Made by a program: the position numbers and the translations under genes
Assembly: GCA_040635515.1 (NCBI GenBank)
Contig: JBEYHY010000002.1
Coordinates: 744,001 to 808,000, forward strand
Reading direction: 5' to 3'
Source: Prauserella_A sp040635515
GTDB taxonomy: Bacteria > Actinomycetota > Actinomycetes > Mycobacteriales > Pseudonocardiaceae
DNA: 64,000 nt
Shown here: piece after piece, positions 26,315 through 34,906 of the stretch
How the letters are laid out: each line of letters opens with the position of its first letter
Position numbering within the stretch: position 1 is the stretch's first letter
Notes under the pieces: model-generated
What the model saw: the letters and a program-made list of their open reading frames with translations, nothing else
Databases searched by the model: none
What the model was told of the DNA's origin: nothing

Positions 26315-27023
26315 TCGTGTAGACGCCGAGTTCGGCCTCGCCCGCCCGCGTGAGGGTCAGGCCGTGCTCGGCGACCTCCGCACGCAGGCCGTCCTCGTCG
26401 ATGAGGTGCCAGGCGTAGCTGACGGTGCTTTCGCCGAGAAGCCTGTCGCCGTCGAGTGTGCGGTAGGTCATGTACCAGGTGAGCGTGCCGTCGCCCGCCG
26501 GTTCGGCCTTCGCCAGCCCCTCGTAGGCCAGCCGCCCGACCCGCGCGGTGGCCGCGACGGACTCCGGCACGGGAACCGGTTCGGCGGGCGGCTGCAGGTT
26601 CACGACGGCGACGCCGCCACGGTCGAGACGTTCGGCGAGCAGTGACCACAGTTGCTCGCGGGCGTCGGCGTCGAAGTGGCCGAGCACGTTCATCGCGATG
26701 AGCACCGAGAATTGCCCGGGAAGCGCGACGCCGGGAAAGGCGCCGGGCAGTACGGTGACGCGCCGCCGCAACCGTTCGTCGGCGTGGACCCGGGCCAGCA
26801 GTACCGCGCGCAGGCCGGGTGAGGGTTCGACGGCGACCACGTCGGCACCGGGCAGCAGTTCGGCGAGCAGGAGTGTGCCGTGTCCGCTTCCCGCGCCCAG
26901 ATCGACCGCGGTCGTCGGCGCGGCATGCGCGAGCGCGGAGCTGAGCACAGGCCGCAACGTCGTCCACAATGGAGCGATGAGCAGATCGATGAACTCCGCG
27001 GATTCGGAGTATTCGTCCTTCAC
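26301..27023 (-). CDS. SAM-dependent methyltransferase (class I)
   Basis: 240 aa from a GTG that overlaps the stop of the upstream reductase gene by 4 bp (GTGA). VDLGAGSGHGTLLLAELLPG is motif I, VVAVEPSPGLRAVLLAR motif II, and SVLIAMNVLGHFDADAREQL plus RGGVAVVNLQPP follow. The C-terminal half is a beta-rich substrate domain (WYMTYRTLDGDRLLG). It is co-transcribed with the saccharopine-dehydrogenase-like gene from the box B promoter, so probably it tailors the metallophore. Confidence 0.83.
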   Translation of the reverse strand: MKDEYSESAEFIDLLIAPLWTTLRPVLSSALAHAAPTTAVDLGAGSGHGTLLLAELLPGADVVAVEPSPGLRAVLLARVHADERLRRRVTVLPGAFPGVALPGQFSVLIAMNVLGHFDADAREQLWSLLAERLDRGGVAVVNLQPPAEPVPVPESVAATARVGRLAYEGLAKAEPAGDGTLTWYMTYRTLDGDRLLGESTVSYAWHLIDEDGLRAEVAEHGLTLTRAGEAELGVYTITRG

Positions 27024-28045
27024 GGTATTCCCTCGGTAGTAACGGATTCCACCAGCGGGTCGTGGTGGAGGACATCGGCGACGGCATGGGCGTCGAGTAC
27101 CTGATCGGCGAAATGGTTGCCTGGCGGGACGGCGCCGTCGAGTACGGCCAGTACGGTGAGGGCGGCAACGACACCGCTGAGCCGGTAGGGGTCGGGGGCG
27201 CGCAACGTCACCGCCTTGTCGCCGGAACGTGCGGTGAGCACGTAGAACGGATCGTGGTCGCGCAGGTCGCTTTGTGCCGCCGCGACAAGGGATTCGGCGT
27301 GCTCGCTCAGGTACTCGGGTTCGTCGGCCCACGCCATGGCCAGCGCGGTGGGGATCGCCTCGGAGACGTAGACCGAGTGGAACCGGAGCCGGGCCGGCGT
27401 GAGTTCTCCGGCGAGCCGCACGCCTTCGGCAGGCAGGAAAGGCATGGCGTCGACGAGGCAGGGGAAACCGGGCACGGTGACGCGTCGTTCGGGGGCCAGC
27501 GCGTGCCGGACGATCGCGCCTTCGCGCCACAGCGCGCCGGGCTCGCCGAAATCCGGGCCCCTCGCGAGCAGAATGTCGGCCGCCGAGGCAGGGGGCATGC
27601 GGACGGCGCCACCGGCGTGGACGCGCACGTCGGCGCCGGTGGTCGTGACGAGCCGGGGCAGCAGTCCGGTCAGGCCCGGCATCACTCCGGCGGAGAACAC
27701 GGCGGTTCCGGCGGTGTCACCGAGTGCGCGATGCGCGGGCACGTCGCCCGCGACATCCACGTACGCCGCTGCCTCGGCTGATGCGGCTCGTGCGACGGTG
27801 TCGAGCACGCGGTAGGACGGGCCCGCGCAGTTGAGGACGACATCGGCGCCCGAACAGAACCGGGCAAGCGAATCCGGATCATCGATATCCACTGTGGACA
27901 ATTCGACCCCCGCCGGCGGGACGGCCCGCGAGGGCGAGCGCCCGCCTGCCCTGACGCGCAGGTGGCCGTGCGAGGCCAGCCTGGCCACGGCTACGCCGCC
28001 GACGGCGCCGTAGCCGCCGAGGACGGCGATGAGCGGACTGGTCAT
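27020..28045 (-). CDS. Saccharopine-dehydrogenase-like NAD(P) oxidoreductase
   Basis: 341 aa from an ATG with a GGAAGGGGAG site. The Rossmann motif LGGYGAVGGVAVARLA opens the protein; DVVLNCAGPSYRVLDTVARA and AAYVDVAGDVP are typical of the saccharopine dehydrogenase NADP-binding domain. In yersiniabactin and pyochelin loci a stand-alone reductase (YbtU, PchG) reduces one thiazoline to thiazolidine; by position this protein is a candidate for that step, although it belongs to a different family. The Zur-like box B lies 30 bp upstream of its start. Confidence 0.8.
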   Translation of the reverse strand: MTSPLIAVLGGYGAVGGVAVARLASHGHLRVRAGGRSPSRAVPPAGVELSTVDIDDPDSLARFCSGADVVLNCAGPSYRVLDTVARAASAEAAAYVDVAGDVPAHRALGDTAGTAVFSAGVMPGLTGLLPRLVTTTGADVRVHAGGAVRMPPASAADILLARGPDFGEPGALWREGAIVRHALAPERRVTVPGFPCLVDAMPFLPAEGVRLAGELTPARLRFHSVYVSEAIPTALAMAWADEPEYLSEHAESLVAAAQSDLRDHDPFYVLTARSGDKAVTLRAPDPYRLSGVVAALTVLAVLDGAVPPGNHFADQVLDAHAVADVLHHDPLVESVTTEGIP

Positions 28046-28074
28046 GCTCCCCTTCCCTTACGGCTTGATCGCAA

Positions 28075-28089
28075 TGATAATCGTTTTCA
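28075..28089. promoter_or_regulatory. Zur-like box B
   Basis: TGATAATCGTTTTCA matches the Zur core (TGAAAATCATTTTCA in this orientation) at 13 of 15 positions. It lies in the 69-bp gap between the reductase/methyltransferase pair (minus) and the flavoprotein gene (plus), close enough to both starts to control each. Confidence 0.75.
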
Positions 28090-28114
28090 TATAATGATCG
28101 ACAGAGGAGTGAGC

Positions 28115-29032
28115 GTGTTCGACGTGATCGTGATCGGCGGCGGCCCCGCGGGGCTGAGCGCGGCCCTGGTGCTGGGCCGCCAGCGCAGGCGGGTGCTCGT
28201 CATCGACGGAGGTGAGGTTCGCAACGCAACGGCCGACGAGATGCACATGTACCTCAGCAGGGACGGCTTCTCGCCGCACGACCTGCTCGCCATGGGCCGC
28301 GACGAACTCGCCGCCTATCCCGGTGTGCGGCGGCACGCGGCGCGGGTCGCGGACGTGTCCGGCACCATCGGCGACTTCACGGTGCGGTTCGAGGACGGCG
28401 GTCTTGAGCGGGCCCGCCGGCTCATTCTCGCGACGGGCCAGGCCGACGAGCCCTTCGACATCCCCGGCGTGCCGGAGCGGTTCGGCCGCAGCGTGTTCCA
28501 CTGCCCCTTCTGCCACGGCTACGAGACGACCGGCAAGACGCTCGCCGTCCTCGGCCGCGACGTGCCGCAGGTGATGCTCGCCCTCTACGTCGGCGACCGC
28601 TACAGCGACGACGTCGTCGTGGTCACCGACGGCCCGCACGAGTTGCCTGCCGAGGTCACCGGCAGGCTGGCGGCGCACGGCATCGAGCTCCGCGACGAGA
28701 AGCTGACGAAGGTGACGGGCGAACTGGACGGACTCCAGCTCCACTTCGCCGACGGAACGGTGCTGGAGCGCCAGGCGATGTTCCACCGCGCTCCCACCCG
28801 GCAGCGCGCGCCGTTCGCCGAGCGGCTCGGCTGTGAACTGCTCGACGACGGTTGCGTGCGCGTCGACGAGTTCCAGGCGACGTCGGTGCCCGGCGTCTCG
28901 GCAGCGGGCGACATGGCAAGGCTGCCCGCGCTGCCGGACGCGCTGACCCTGGTCAGCCAGGCAGCGGCGGACGGTGTTCGCGCCGCGGTCTGGCTGGAGC
29001 AGGGCCTGTTCCGCGCGTCGCTGGAGCGCTGA
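28115..29032 (+). CDS. Thioredoxin-reductase-like FAD dithiol oxidoreductase
   Basis: 305 aa from the GTG at 28115, 5 bp after GAGGAG; in-frame starts at 28094 and 28109 are possible. FDVIVIGGGPAGLSAALVLG binds FAD, CPFCHGYE near residue 130 is the redox dithiol in the position of CxxC flavoproteins such as GliT/HlmI, and TSVPGVSAAGDMARLPAL is the second FAD motif. Family members oxidise or reduce dithiols of small molecules. Its Zur-like promoter links it to the metallophore: it might act on cysteine thiols or thiazolines, or keep the free product reduced. Confidence 0.87.
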   Translation: MFDVIVIGGGPAGLSAALVLGRQRRRVLVIDGGEVRNATADEMHMYLSRDGFSPHDLLAMGRDELAAYPGVRRHAARVADVSGTIGDFTVRFEDGGLERARRLILATGQADEPFDIPGVPERFGRSVFHCPFCHGYETTGKTLAVLGRDVPQVMLALYVGDRYSDDVVVVTDGPHELPAEVTGRLAAHGIELRDEKLTKVTGELDGLQLHFADGTVLERQAMFHRAPTRQRAPFAERLGCELLDDGCVRVDEFQATSVPGVSAAGDMARLPALPDALTLVSQAAADGVRAAVWLEQGLFRASLER

Positions 29033-29043
29033 GCTCGGTGACC

Positions 29044-31005
29044 TCATGCGTCCACCGGGTCCGGCGTGGCCGCTCTCGCCAGTCCGGACACGGTGGGCGC
29101 GTCGAGAAATTCGCGCACACCGGCGCTGATTCCGTGCTGCTTGGCGAGGATGCCGAGCACCCGCACGGCGAGCAGGGAATCGCCGCCCAGCGCGAAGAAA
29201 TCGGCCGTCCTGTCGATCGCGCTGACCGCGAGCGCCTCTTCCCACACGGCGGCGACGGCTCGCTCGATCTCGCCGATGGGCGGCCCGGGCTCGTCCGCGG
29301 AATCCCGCCGTTCGTAGTCGCCGATCCTGGCGCCGCCGGTGCCGAAGGCCGGTTCGGGCTCGGCGGGGACGGTGACGGGTTCGGTCCACGCGGTCTCGTC
29401 GGCCAGACTCCGTGCCAGCGTGGCGAGTTCGCCGAACATGTCGTCCACCATGGACGGTTCGAAGAGTTCCTCGACGAGCGAGAACACGAGGAACATCTCT
29501 TCGCGCAGCTCGAACATCCGCACTTCGAGCGCCACCTGCGGAGTGCGAAGCTGTTGCTCGTGATCGGCCATGTCGATGCGGCCGAGCGGACCCGCGGTCA
29601 CTGGCACCTGTTCGCCCATCGCCGCGTCCATACCCAGTGTGCTCTGGAAGACGATCGGAGCCACCGGCCGGTGCGTGCCGCGCCTCCTGCCCAGCTCGCG
29701 GGCGACCTCGACGCCACTGATCAGGTTGTGTGCGGCGGAATCGCTGAAGCTTCGCTGGCAGTCCTCGGCGAGCGTGGCGAAGTCGGCGCCTTCGGAGAGT
29801 TCGACGGGGATCAGCATCGTCGAGGCGAACGCGCCCACGATGCGGTGCACGTCAGGGTGCAGCGGAAGCCGGTTGAGCTGGAGCGAGTTGAGCAGCATCC
29901 GGTGGTGCCCCGCCTTGCGGGCGAGCACGATGGCGTAGGCGGTGAACATGGCTGCCGACGGCGTCACCCCGTGCGCGGCGCATTGCGCGCGCACCGCCGC
30001 CCATGTTCCGGCATCGATCGTCACCTGCCTGGTGCCCATCAGCGACGGCCGCACCTCGCGCGGGTCCGCGCGCAGCGGCAGCGCGGGCGGCTGGGGGAAC
30101 GCCTCGATCCGGTCGAACCACCAGTCGCGGTCCGATTCCCACGCCTCGGTGTCCGGAAGGCCCGACACGGCGGACACATAGTCGCCGTAGTCGATCTCCA
30201 GCGGTGGCAGCATCGCGTTCCAGTCCGCGACGAGCGTGAACAGGTCGCGATAGAACACGTTCGACGACCAGCCGTCGATGATCAGCAGGCTGACGGCCGC
30301 GTGCAGGCGTGCCCTTTCGCCGGGCAGCAGGGTCAGGCACATGGCCACGCCCGGCCCCTCCGCGGGGTCGGGCCCGCTGGTGGACATCCGCGCGCGGATG
30401 CCCGCCAGTACCTCCTCGGCCTCGCCGGGTGGGGTGTCCTGGAGGTCGAGGACTTCCAGCGGTGGGACGGCACCGGGGTCGTCGGCGGGAAGGATGCGCT
30501 GGGTGCCGTCGGGCAGTATCCGCGCGCGCAGCGTCGGCTGGTGGCGCACGAGCCGGGCCAGCGCGTCCTGAAGCGCCTCGGCAGCCTCGTCCGGATCGAC
30601 GTCGCTGAGTCCGATGTCGACGTAGTGATGCGCCGAGGCGTACGACAGCTCCCAGCCGTCCTGCTGGCCGACGAAATAGCCCTGCTGCAGGGGAAGCAGC
30701 GGGAACGGTGCGATGGGATCGGTCCGCCTGGTGACATCGATGGGCAGGGCGCGGTCGCCGTCGGCGCCCGCGCGGCGGCGTTCGACCAGCTCGGTCAGTT
30801 CCCGCAGGGTCGTCTCGACCCTGACGTCCGACAGCGCCAGCGCGACACCGAGCTTGCGGCGCACCAGCGCCGACATGCGTACCGCGAGCACGGAATCCCC
30901 GCCGAGGTTGAGGAATCCGGTGTCGGAGGGAACCTCGGCCGGTTCCAGACCGAGCAGGCCGGACCAGATGTCGGTGAGGGTTTCGGCGATGGTGGGTTCG
31001 GACAT
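29044..31005 (-). CDS. NRPS protein CP-Cy*-CP (no A domain)
   Basis: 653 aa from the ATG at 31005, 2 bp after the methyltransferase stop; the frame open to 31935 is an artefact. Domains: carrier protein 1 (about 5-75; LGGDSVLAVRM, Ser near 37), a condensation/cyclisation-type domain (about 95-520; FPLLPLQQGYFVGQQDGWEL) and carrier protein 2 (about 575-640; LGGDSLLAVRV, Ser near 609). The Cy motif DxxxxD is SLLIID here, so the first Asp is replaced by Ser. With no A domain it must be loaded in trans, probably by the Cys-specific A domain of the 1287-aa protein. It may supply the missing last carrier protein of the 2161-aa protein. Confidence 0.88.
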   Translation of the reverse strand: MSEPTIAETLTDIWSGLLGLEPAEVPSDTGFLNLGGDSVLAVRMSALVRRKLGVALALSDVRVETTLRELTELVERRRAGADGDRALPIDVTRRTDPIAPFPLLPLQQGYFVGQQDGWELSYASAHHYVDIGLSDVDPDEAAEALQDALARLVRHQPTLRARILPDGTQRILPADDPGAVPPLEVLDLQDTPPGEAEEVLAGIRARMSTSGPDPAEGPGVAMCLTLLPGERARLHAAVSLLIIDGWSSNVFYRDLFTLVADWNAMLPPLEIDYGDYVSAVSGLPDTEAWESDRDWWFDRIEAFPQPPALPLRADPREVRPSLMGTRQVTIDAGTWAAVRAQCAAHGVTPSAAMFTAYAIVLARKAGHHRMLLNSLQLNRLPLHPDVHRIVGAFASTMLIPVELSEGADFATLAEDCQRSFSDSAAHNLISGVEVARELGRRRGTHRPVAPIVFQSTLGMDAAMGEQVPVTAGPLGRIDMADHEQQLRTPQVALEVRMFELREEMFLVFSLVEELFEPSMVDDMFGELATLARSLADETAWTEPVTVPAEPEPAFGTGGARIGDYERRDSADEPGPPIGEIERAVAAVWEEALAVSAIDRTADFFALGGDSLLAVRVLGILAKQHGISAGVREFLDAPTVSGLARAATPDPVDA

Positions 31006-31007
31006 GA

Positions 31008-32138
31008 TCACCCCTGATGGTCGGTGTCGGATGTGCGGACGGCGAAGACGTGCTGGGCGAGTGCGGACAGCGGTCCTCCCGGATCGGGGAGGTCGAGTTC
31101 GGGCCGGTACCCGTGCACGGCGAGCAGGCCCAGCCATTCGTTTCTGGTCAGGAAAATCCGGTCGGTACCCGCCCTGATGTCGCCCGTGCCGGGCCGGGCC
31201 GCCCCTTCGCGTGGCGACATGAGGAACTGCATGGACGTCAACGCCTGGTAGTGCTCGCGGCAGGACTCGATCACGACGAGGAGCCCGCCCGGCGCGAGTA
31301 CCGTTTTGAGCCGGTCCAGCAGGTGTCCCACGTGCACGGCGTTGTGCAGGACGTTCGCCGCGAGCACGACGTCGAAGGGGCCGGGGAGCGGTCCGGTGTT
31401 GATGTCGGCGATGGCGTAGCGGAGCCGGTCGCCGAACCGTTGTCTGCCCGCGTCGAGGAAGAACCGTGACACGTCGGTGAACAGATAGTCCACATCGGAC
31501 CCCGCGAGCGCGTCGATGACGGCGGCCGTGGTCCCGCCGACGCCCGCGCCGAGTTCGAGCACGCGGAGCCTGCCGGGCACGCGGGCGGCGGCCTCGGCAC
31601 GCAGGATCGCGGCGGCCGCGGCGTTGAGGTAGCGGTTGATGACGTTGTCGCGGTAGGCGCCGTCCGCGGTGGTGAGGTCGCCGTCGGGGAACAGCAGGGT
31701 TTGGAGGGCGATGTCGTCGGTCAGCAACCTCGGCAGGGTGGCGAGCGCCGCGGCGAAGAAGTCGCCCATTTCCCTCGGGTAACCGAGCATTTCGGCGGCG
31801 TGGGGGACGATCGCGGCGGCCGTTTCGACCTCGGTGCGGCTGACGGGGGTGAGGTCGTGAAGGAAGCCGGTGTCCTGGTCGCGGTGCAGCCATCCTTCGT
31901 CGCACAGCACCGTCAGCCAGCGCCGCAGCAGCCACCGGTGCCGTTCGGCCGCGCGCAGGCGGTTCGCGACCTGGTCGCCGCTGTGCCGTACGCCGGGCCG
32001 GAACAGCCCGCCCCTGCCCACGGCGCGGGCCATGGCGGGCAGCGCCGCCTCGTCCAACCGGCGCATCGCGGCAGGCAACGCTGACGTGTCGACGCCGTCG
32101 ATGGCCGCGTCGGCCTCCGCTGTCACCTCAGTCCACAT
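31008..32138 (-). CDS. Free-standing assembly-line C-methyltransferase
   Basis: 376 aa. The N-terminal part (about 60-190) is helical; the Methyltransf_12-type core reads LRVLELGAGVGGTTAAVIDA, VDYLFTDVSRFFLDAGRQRF and FDVVLAANVLHNAVHVGHLL. This pattern is that of methyltransferase domains normally embedded in PKS or NRPS modules, such as the one between AT and KR in yersiniabactin HMWP1. The 2161-aa PKS here has no such domain, so this protein probably acts in trans, perhaps on the malonyl-derived unit. Its start overlaps the upstream methyltransferase gene by 11 bp. Confidence 0.83.
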   Translation of the reverse strand: MWTEVTAEADAAIDGVDTSALPAAMRRLDEAALPAMARAVGRGGLFRPGVRHSGDQVANRLRAAERHRWLLRRWLTVLCDEGWLHRDQDTGFLHDLTPVSRTEVETAAAIVPHAAEMLGYPREMGDFFAAALATLPRLLTDDIALQTLLFPDGDLTTADGAYRDNVINRYLNAAAAAILRAEAAARVPGRLRVLELGAGVGGTTAAVIDALAGSDVDYLFTDVSRFFLDAGRQRFGDRLRYAIADINTGPLPGPFDVVLAANVLHNAVHVGHLLDRLKTVLAPGGLLVVIESCREHYQALTSMQFLMSPREGAARPGTGDIRAGTDRIFLTRNEWLGLLAVHGYRPELDLPDPGGPLSALAQHVFAVRTSDTDHQG

Positions 32139-33498
32139 GGGACGCCTCGGTGCCGGTATCGGTATCGAAGTCGATGTCCATCGGCACGAGGGGCAGCCCG
32201 GCCCGCCGCAGTTCGTGGCGCGCGAGTTCGGTGAGCCTGCGCCGCACGAACGCGGGAAGGGGCTCGTGGGCCGTCCCCGGTCCGGCGAGGTCCCGCGCGC
32301 GGCGGGTGGCGGAGCCCCGCGTGCCCGCCTCCAGCAGTCGTGGGTCGTGCGGGTCGAGTGTCACCAGCACGTCGAGTCCGGCCAGGGCGTCCCGTAGCGC
32401 GGCGGCGGTGCTGCCGTGGCCCGGCGAAAGGGACGCGTTCGGGATGCCCGTGATCAGCCCCGGAGCGGCCGCGAGCCGGTCGCGGGCGGCGTCGAGTGTC
32501 GTCCACGCGGTCGTCTCCGGCGCGGTTCCCACGGCTCCGGGGGTATCGGTGGCGGGGACGTGGAGGACGGCGTCGAAGCGATAGCGCGTCAGCTCCGTGC
32601 CGGCCCGCATGGTCTTGGCGTGGACGGTGATCCCGGCGTCGCCGATCTCGGGACCGAGTTCCGCGGCGATCCCGGCCAGCAGAACCGGGTCGAACAGCAA
32701 CTCCTCGTCGCGCCGCACCCGCTCCTCGATGGCGGTACCGGTCGTGTCCGTTGTGGCGAGCCGGCGGTGGTGCTCGCGCAACAGACCGGAATGCCGGACG
32801 TCGCCGACGATCACGGTGCCACCGGGGGCGACGAGACGCAGCGCGTCCTGGATGACGGCGCGGAGATAGGCCACGTTCGGGAAGCACTGGGTCACCGAGT
32901 TGATCAGGACGCAGTCCGGCCTGCCACCGGGGAAACCGGTCGTCCTCAGCGCTTCGGCGACGGAGGTGCTGAGCACCTCGTGCGCCGCCGCCCGCACGAT
33001 CAGCGCGCCACGCGGCGCCGACGCCGCGACCGAGCGCACGGATTCGGCCGCGACATCGGTGCCGACATAGCCTTCGAGTCGCGGCATCAGGCGGTGCAAC
33101 AGCATTCCGGTACCGCAGCCGAGTTCGAGTACCCAGCGCGGGCGGGCCGTCAGCACGACGTCGACGGTGTGCCTCAGCCAGTCCCGCATGTGCTCGACGG
33201 GGTAGGGCAGCCCGGTGCCGGAAGCCCGCCAGCCGGAAAGGTCGAGGTCGGCCGAATGCCTTCCCGCGCCCTGGGCGTACGTCCAGTCGTAGACCTCGCT
33301 CCACTGGCCGAGGTGCTCGGCGATCAGCGCGCCGGGAACGGGCCGCACGGCCAGCGCGCCGGGAACGGGGCGCACTCGAAGCGGGGCACCTCCGGCGGAA
33401 AGCTCGGCGGAGGCGATCCACGGATGGGCACCGAGTACGCCCGCTGCTCTCCGCAGCGTGGTCGTGTCCTCAGGGGGCGATGGTGTCGTGTGCCGCAA
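32128..33498 (-). CDS. Free-standing NRPS-type methyltransferase
   Basis: I choose a TTG start at 33498 (GGAGG six bases upstream), giving 456 aa and a 29-bp overlap with the ABC ATPase gene; no ATG or GTG fits. Residues GWRASGTGLPYPVEHMRDWL, WVLELGCGTGMLLHRLMP and EGYVGTDVAAESVRSV are those of the methyltransferase domain usually inserted in NRPS A domains or after Cy domains (thiazoline C-methylation in yersiniabactin). It lacks an A or carrier domain. A C-terminal TubC/docking-like helical stretch (RRRLTELARHELRRAGLPL) may mediate contacts. An internal 27-bp tandem repeat is present near residue 50. Confidence 0.83.
   Translation of the reverse strand: MRHTTPSPPEDTTTLRRAAGVLGAHPWIASAELSAGGAPLRVRPVPGALAVRPVPGALIAEHLGQWSEVYDWTYAQGAGRHSADLDLSGWRASGTGLPYPVEHMRDWLRHTVDVVLTARPRWVLELGCGTGMLLHRLMPRLEGYVGTDVAAESVRSVAASAPRGALIVRAAAHEVLSTSVAEALRTTGFPGGRPDCVLINSVTQCFPNVAYLRAVIQDALRLVAPGGTVIVGDVRHSGLLREHHRRLATTDTTGTAIEERVRRDEELLFDPVLLAGIAAELGPEIGDAGITVHAKTMRAGTELTRYRFDAVLHVPATDTPGAVGTAPETTAWTTLDAARDRLAAAPGLITGIPNASLSPGHGSTAAALRDALAGLDVLVTLDPHDPRLLEAGTRGSATRRARDLAGPGTAHEPLPAFVRRRLTELARHELRRAGLPLVPMDIDFDTDTGTEASHVD
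33325..33375 (-). repeat. 27-bp tandem duplication inside the methyltransferase gene
   Basis: Copies of 24 bp at 33325-33348 and 33352-33375 differ by one base and are offset by 27 bp, so the reading frame is kept. They encode RPVPGALAV followed by RPVPGALIA. Confidence 0.85.
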
Positions 33499-34906
33499 CT
33501 GTGTCCTCCGATCGGTCGGTGGTGTTCCCGGGACCTGCGTCGAGCCGGCCGCCCCGCAGCCGTAGCGTCCGGTCCGCTCGTGCCGCGACGTCGCGGTCGT
33601 GGGTGACGAGCAGTACGGCGAGCCCGTTTCCGCACAGGTCGTCGAGCAGGCCGAGCACGCCGAGGACCGCCTCCTCGTCCAGTGCCGAGGTGATCTCGTC
33701 GGCGAGCAGCACGTCGGGGCCCGCCGCGAGGGCGCGGGCGATGGCGACGCGCTGCCGTTGTCCTCCTGACAGCTCGCGGGGGAAGTGCCGGTCCGCGCCG
33801 GGAAGGCCGACGGCGGTGAGAAGTTCACTCGCGTGGGCGCGCGCGGCCGAGCGCGAAAGGCCGCGTGCGACGCGGGCCGTACGGGCGACGGAGGTTCCGG
33901 CCCGGTAGGCGGGGTTGAGCGCGTCGGCCGGATTCTGGGCGATCAGTTGCACGGCGCGCAGCTGCCGCCGGGTGCGCTCGCCGAGGCGGGCGGGCAGATG
34001 CCCGCCGTCGAGCCGCAGTTCGCCGGACGCCGCCGGGTGCAGGCCGGCGAGTGCCCGCAGGAGCGTGGTCTTGCCGCCCCCGGACTCCCCGAGCACGACC
34101 GCCAGCTCTCCCCGGCACAGGTCGAGCGACGTGCCTTCGAGAACAGGACCACGGCCAGGATGACCCACGACCAGGCGCGAGGCCGACAGCACGGCGTCTC
34201 CGGACACGGTGCCGCCGCGCGAACCGGACCCGGGTGATCCCGGAGAACGGTCGTGCCCGCCGAGCCGGAGGACGCGGTCGGCGACGCGGCCGGTGAACGC
34301 GCGGTCGTGGGAGACGACGATCGTGGCGCACCGGGCTCGCCGCGCGGCGAGCAGATCCACGACGAGCCCGAGCGTGCCCGTGTCGAGCGCGCTCGTCGGC
34401 TCGTCGAGGATCAGCAGTTCCGGATCTCCCGCCATCGCGCGGGCGAACGCGACCCGCTGGGCCTGCCCGCCGGACAGCTGCCCCGGTCGTCGCCGCCACA
34501 GCTCGTCCGCGTCGAGCCCGAGCCGCTCCAGTGCCGAGCGGATCGCGAAGGGCCCCGGAGCCCCCGGCCCCTCGGCGACGAGCCGGTGGACGGGGTGCGC
34601 GGGGTTCAGCGCGCCTGCCGGATCCTGGCCCAGGAAACCCACGGTGTGCCTGCGCCACCGGCGTGCCGGACGTCCGGAATGGACTGTTTCGCTTCGCCAC
34701 GAGACCGCTCCCTCGGCGCGGGTCAGGCCGTCGGGGAGCGCGTCGAGGATCGCGCGCAGCAGCGTCGACTTCCCGCAACCGGACGGGCCCGTGATCGCGA
34801 CGATCTCGCCGCGATCGACCCTGAGCGACGTCGCGGGCAGCACCACGTTTCCCGCCGTGTCGTGCACGGCGATACCGTCGACGGTCAGACCGGGGGCGTC
34901 GTTCAT
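33470..34906 (-). CDS. Opp/Nik-type ABC importer, fused double ATPase
   Basis: 478 aa containing two complete ATPase domains, equivalent to fused DppD and DppF or NikD and NikE. Domain 1: Walker A GPSGCGKST, LSGGQAQRVAFARAMAG, LLILDEPTSALD. Domain 2: Walker A GESGGGKTT, LSGGQRQRVAIARALAA, VLLADEITSALD. It powers the two permeases encoded just upstream. Its position inside the metallophore operon suggests uptake of the loaded product, as in Cnt/Nik-type metallophore importers. Confidence 0.9.
   Translation of the reverse strand: MNDAPGLTVDGIAVHDTAGNVVLPATSLRVDRGEIVAITGPSGCGKSTLLRAILDALPDGLTRAEGAVSWRSETVHSGRPARRWRRHTVGFLGQDPAGALNPAHPVHRLVAEGPGAPGPFAIRSALERLGLDADELWRRRPGQLSGGQAQRVAFARAMAGDPELLILDEPTSALDTGTLGLVVDLLAARRARCATIVVSHDRAFTGRVADRVLRLGGHDRSPGSPGSGSRGGTVSGDAVLSASRLVVGHPGRGPVLEGTSLDLCRGELAVVLGESGGGKTTLLRALAGLHPAASGELRLDGGHLPARLGERTRRQLRAVQLIAQNPADALNPAYRAGTSVARTARVARGLSRSAARAHASELLTAVGLPGADRHFPRELSGGQRQRVAIARALAAGPDVLLADEITSALDEEAVLGVLGLLDDLCGNGLAVLLVTHDRDVAARADRTLRLRGGRLDAGPGNTTDRSEDTVAAHDTIAP

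Noticed and set aside
31006..31935. Upstream extension of the CP-Cy*-CP gene frame (open to 31935)
   Set aside because: The extension is Arg/Pro-rich, overlaps a clear methyltransferase gene on the same strand, and a carrier-protein N-terminus begins naturally at the ATG at 31005.
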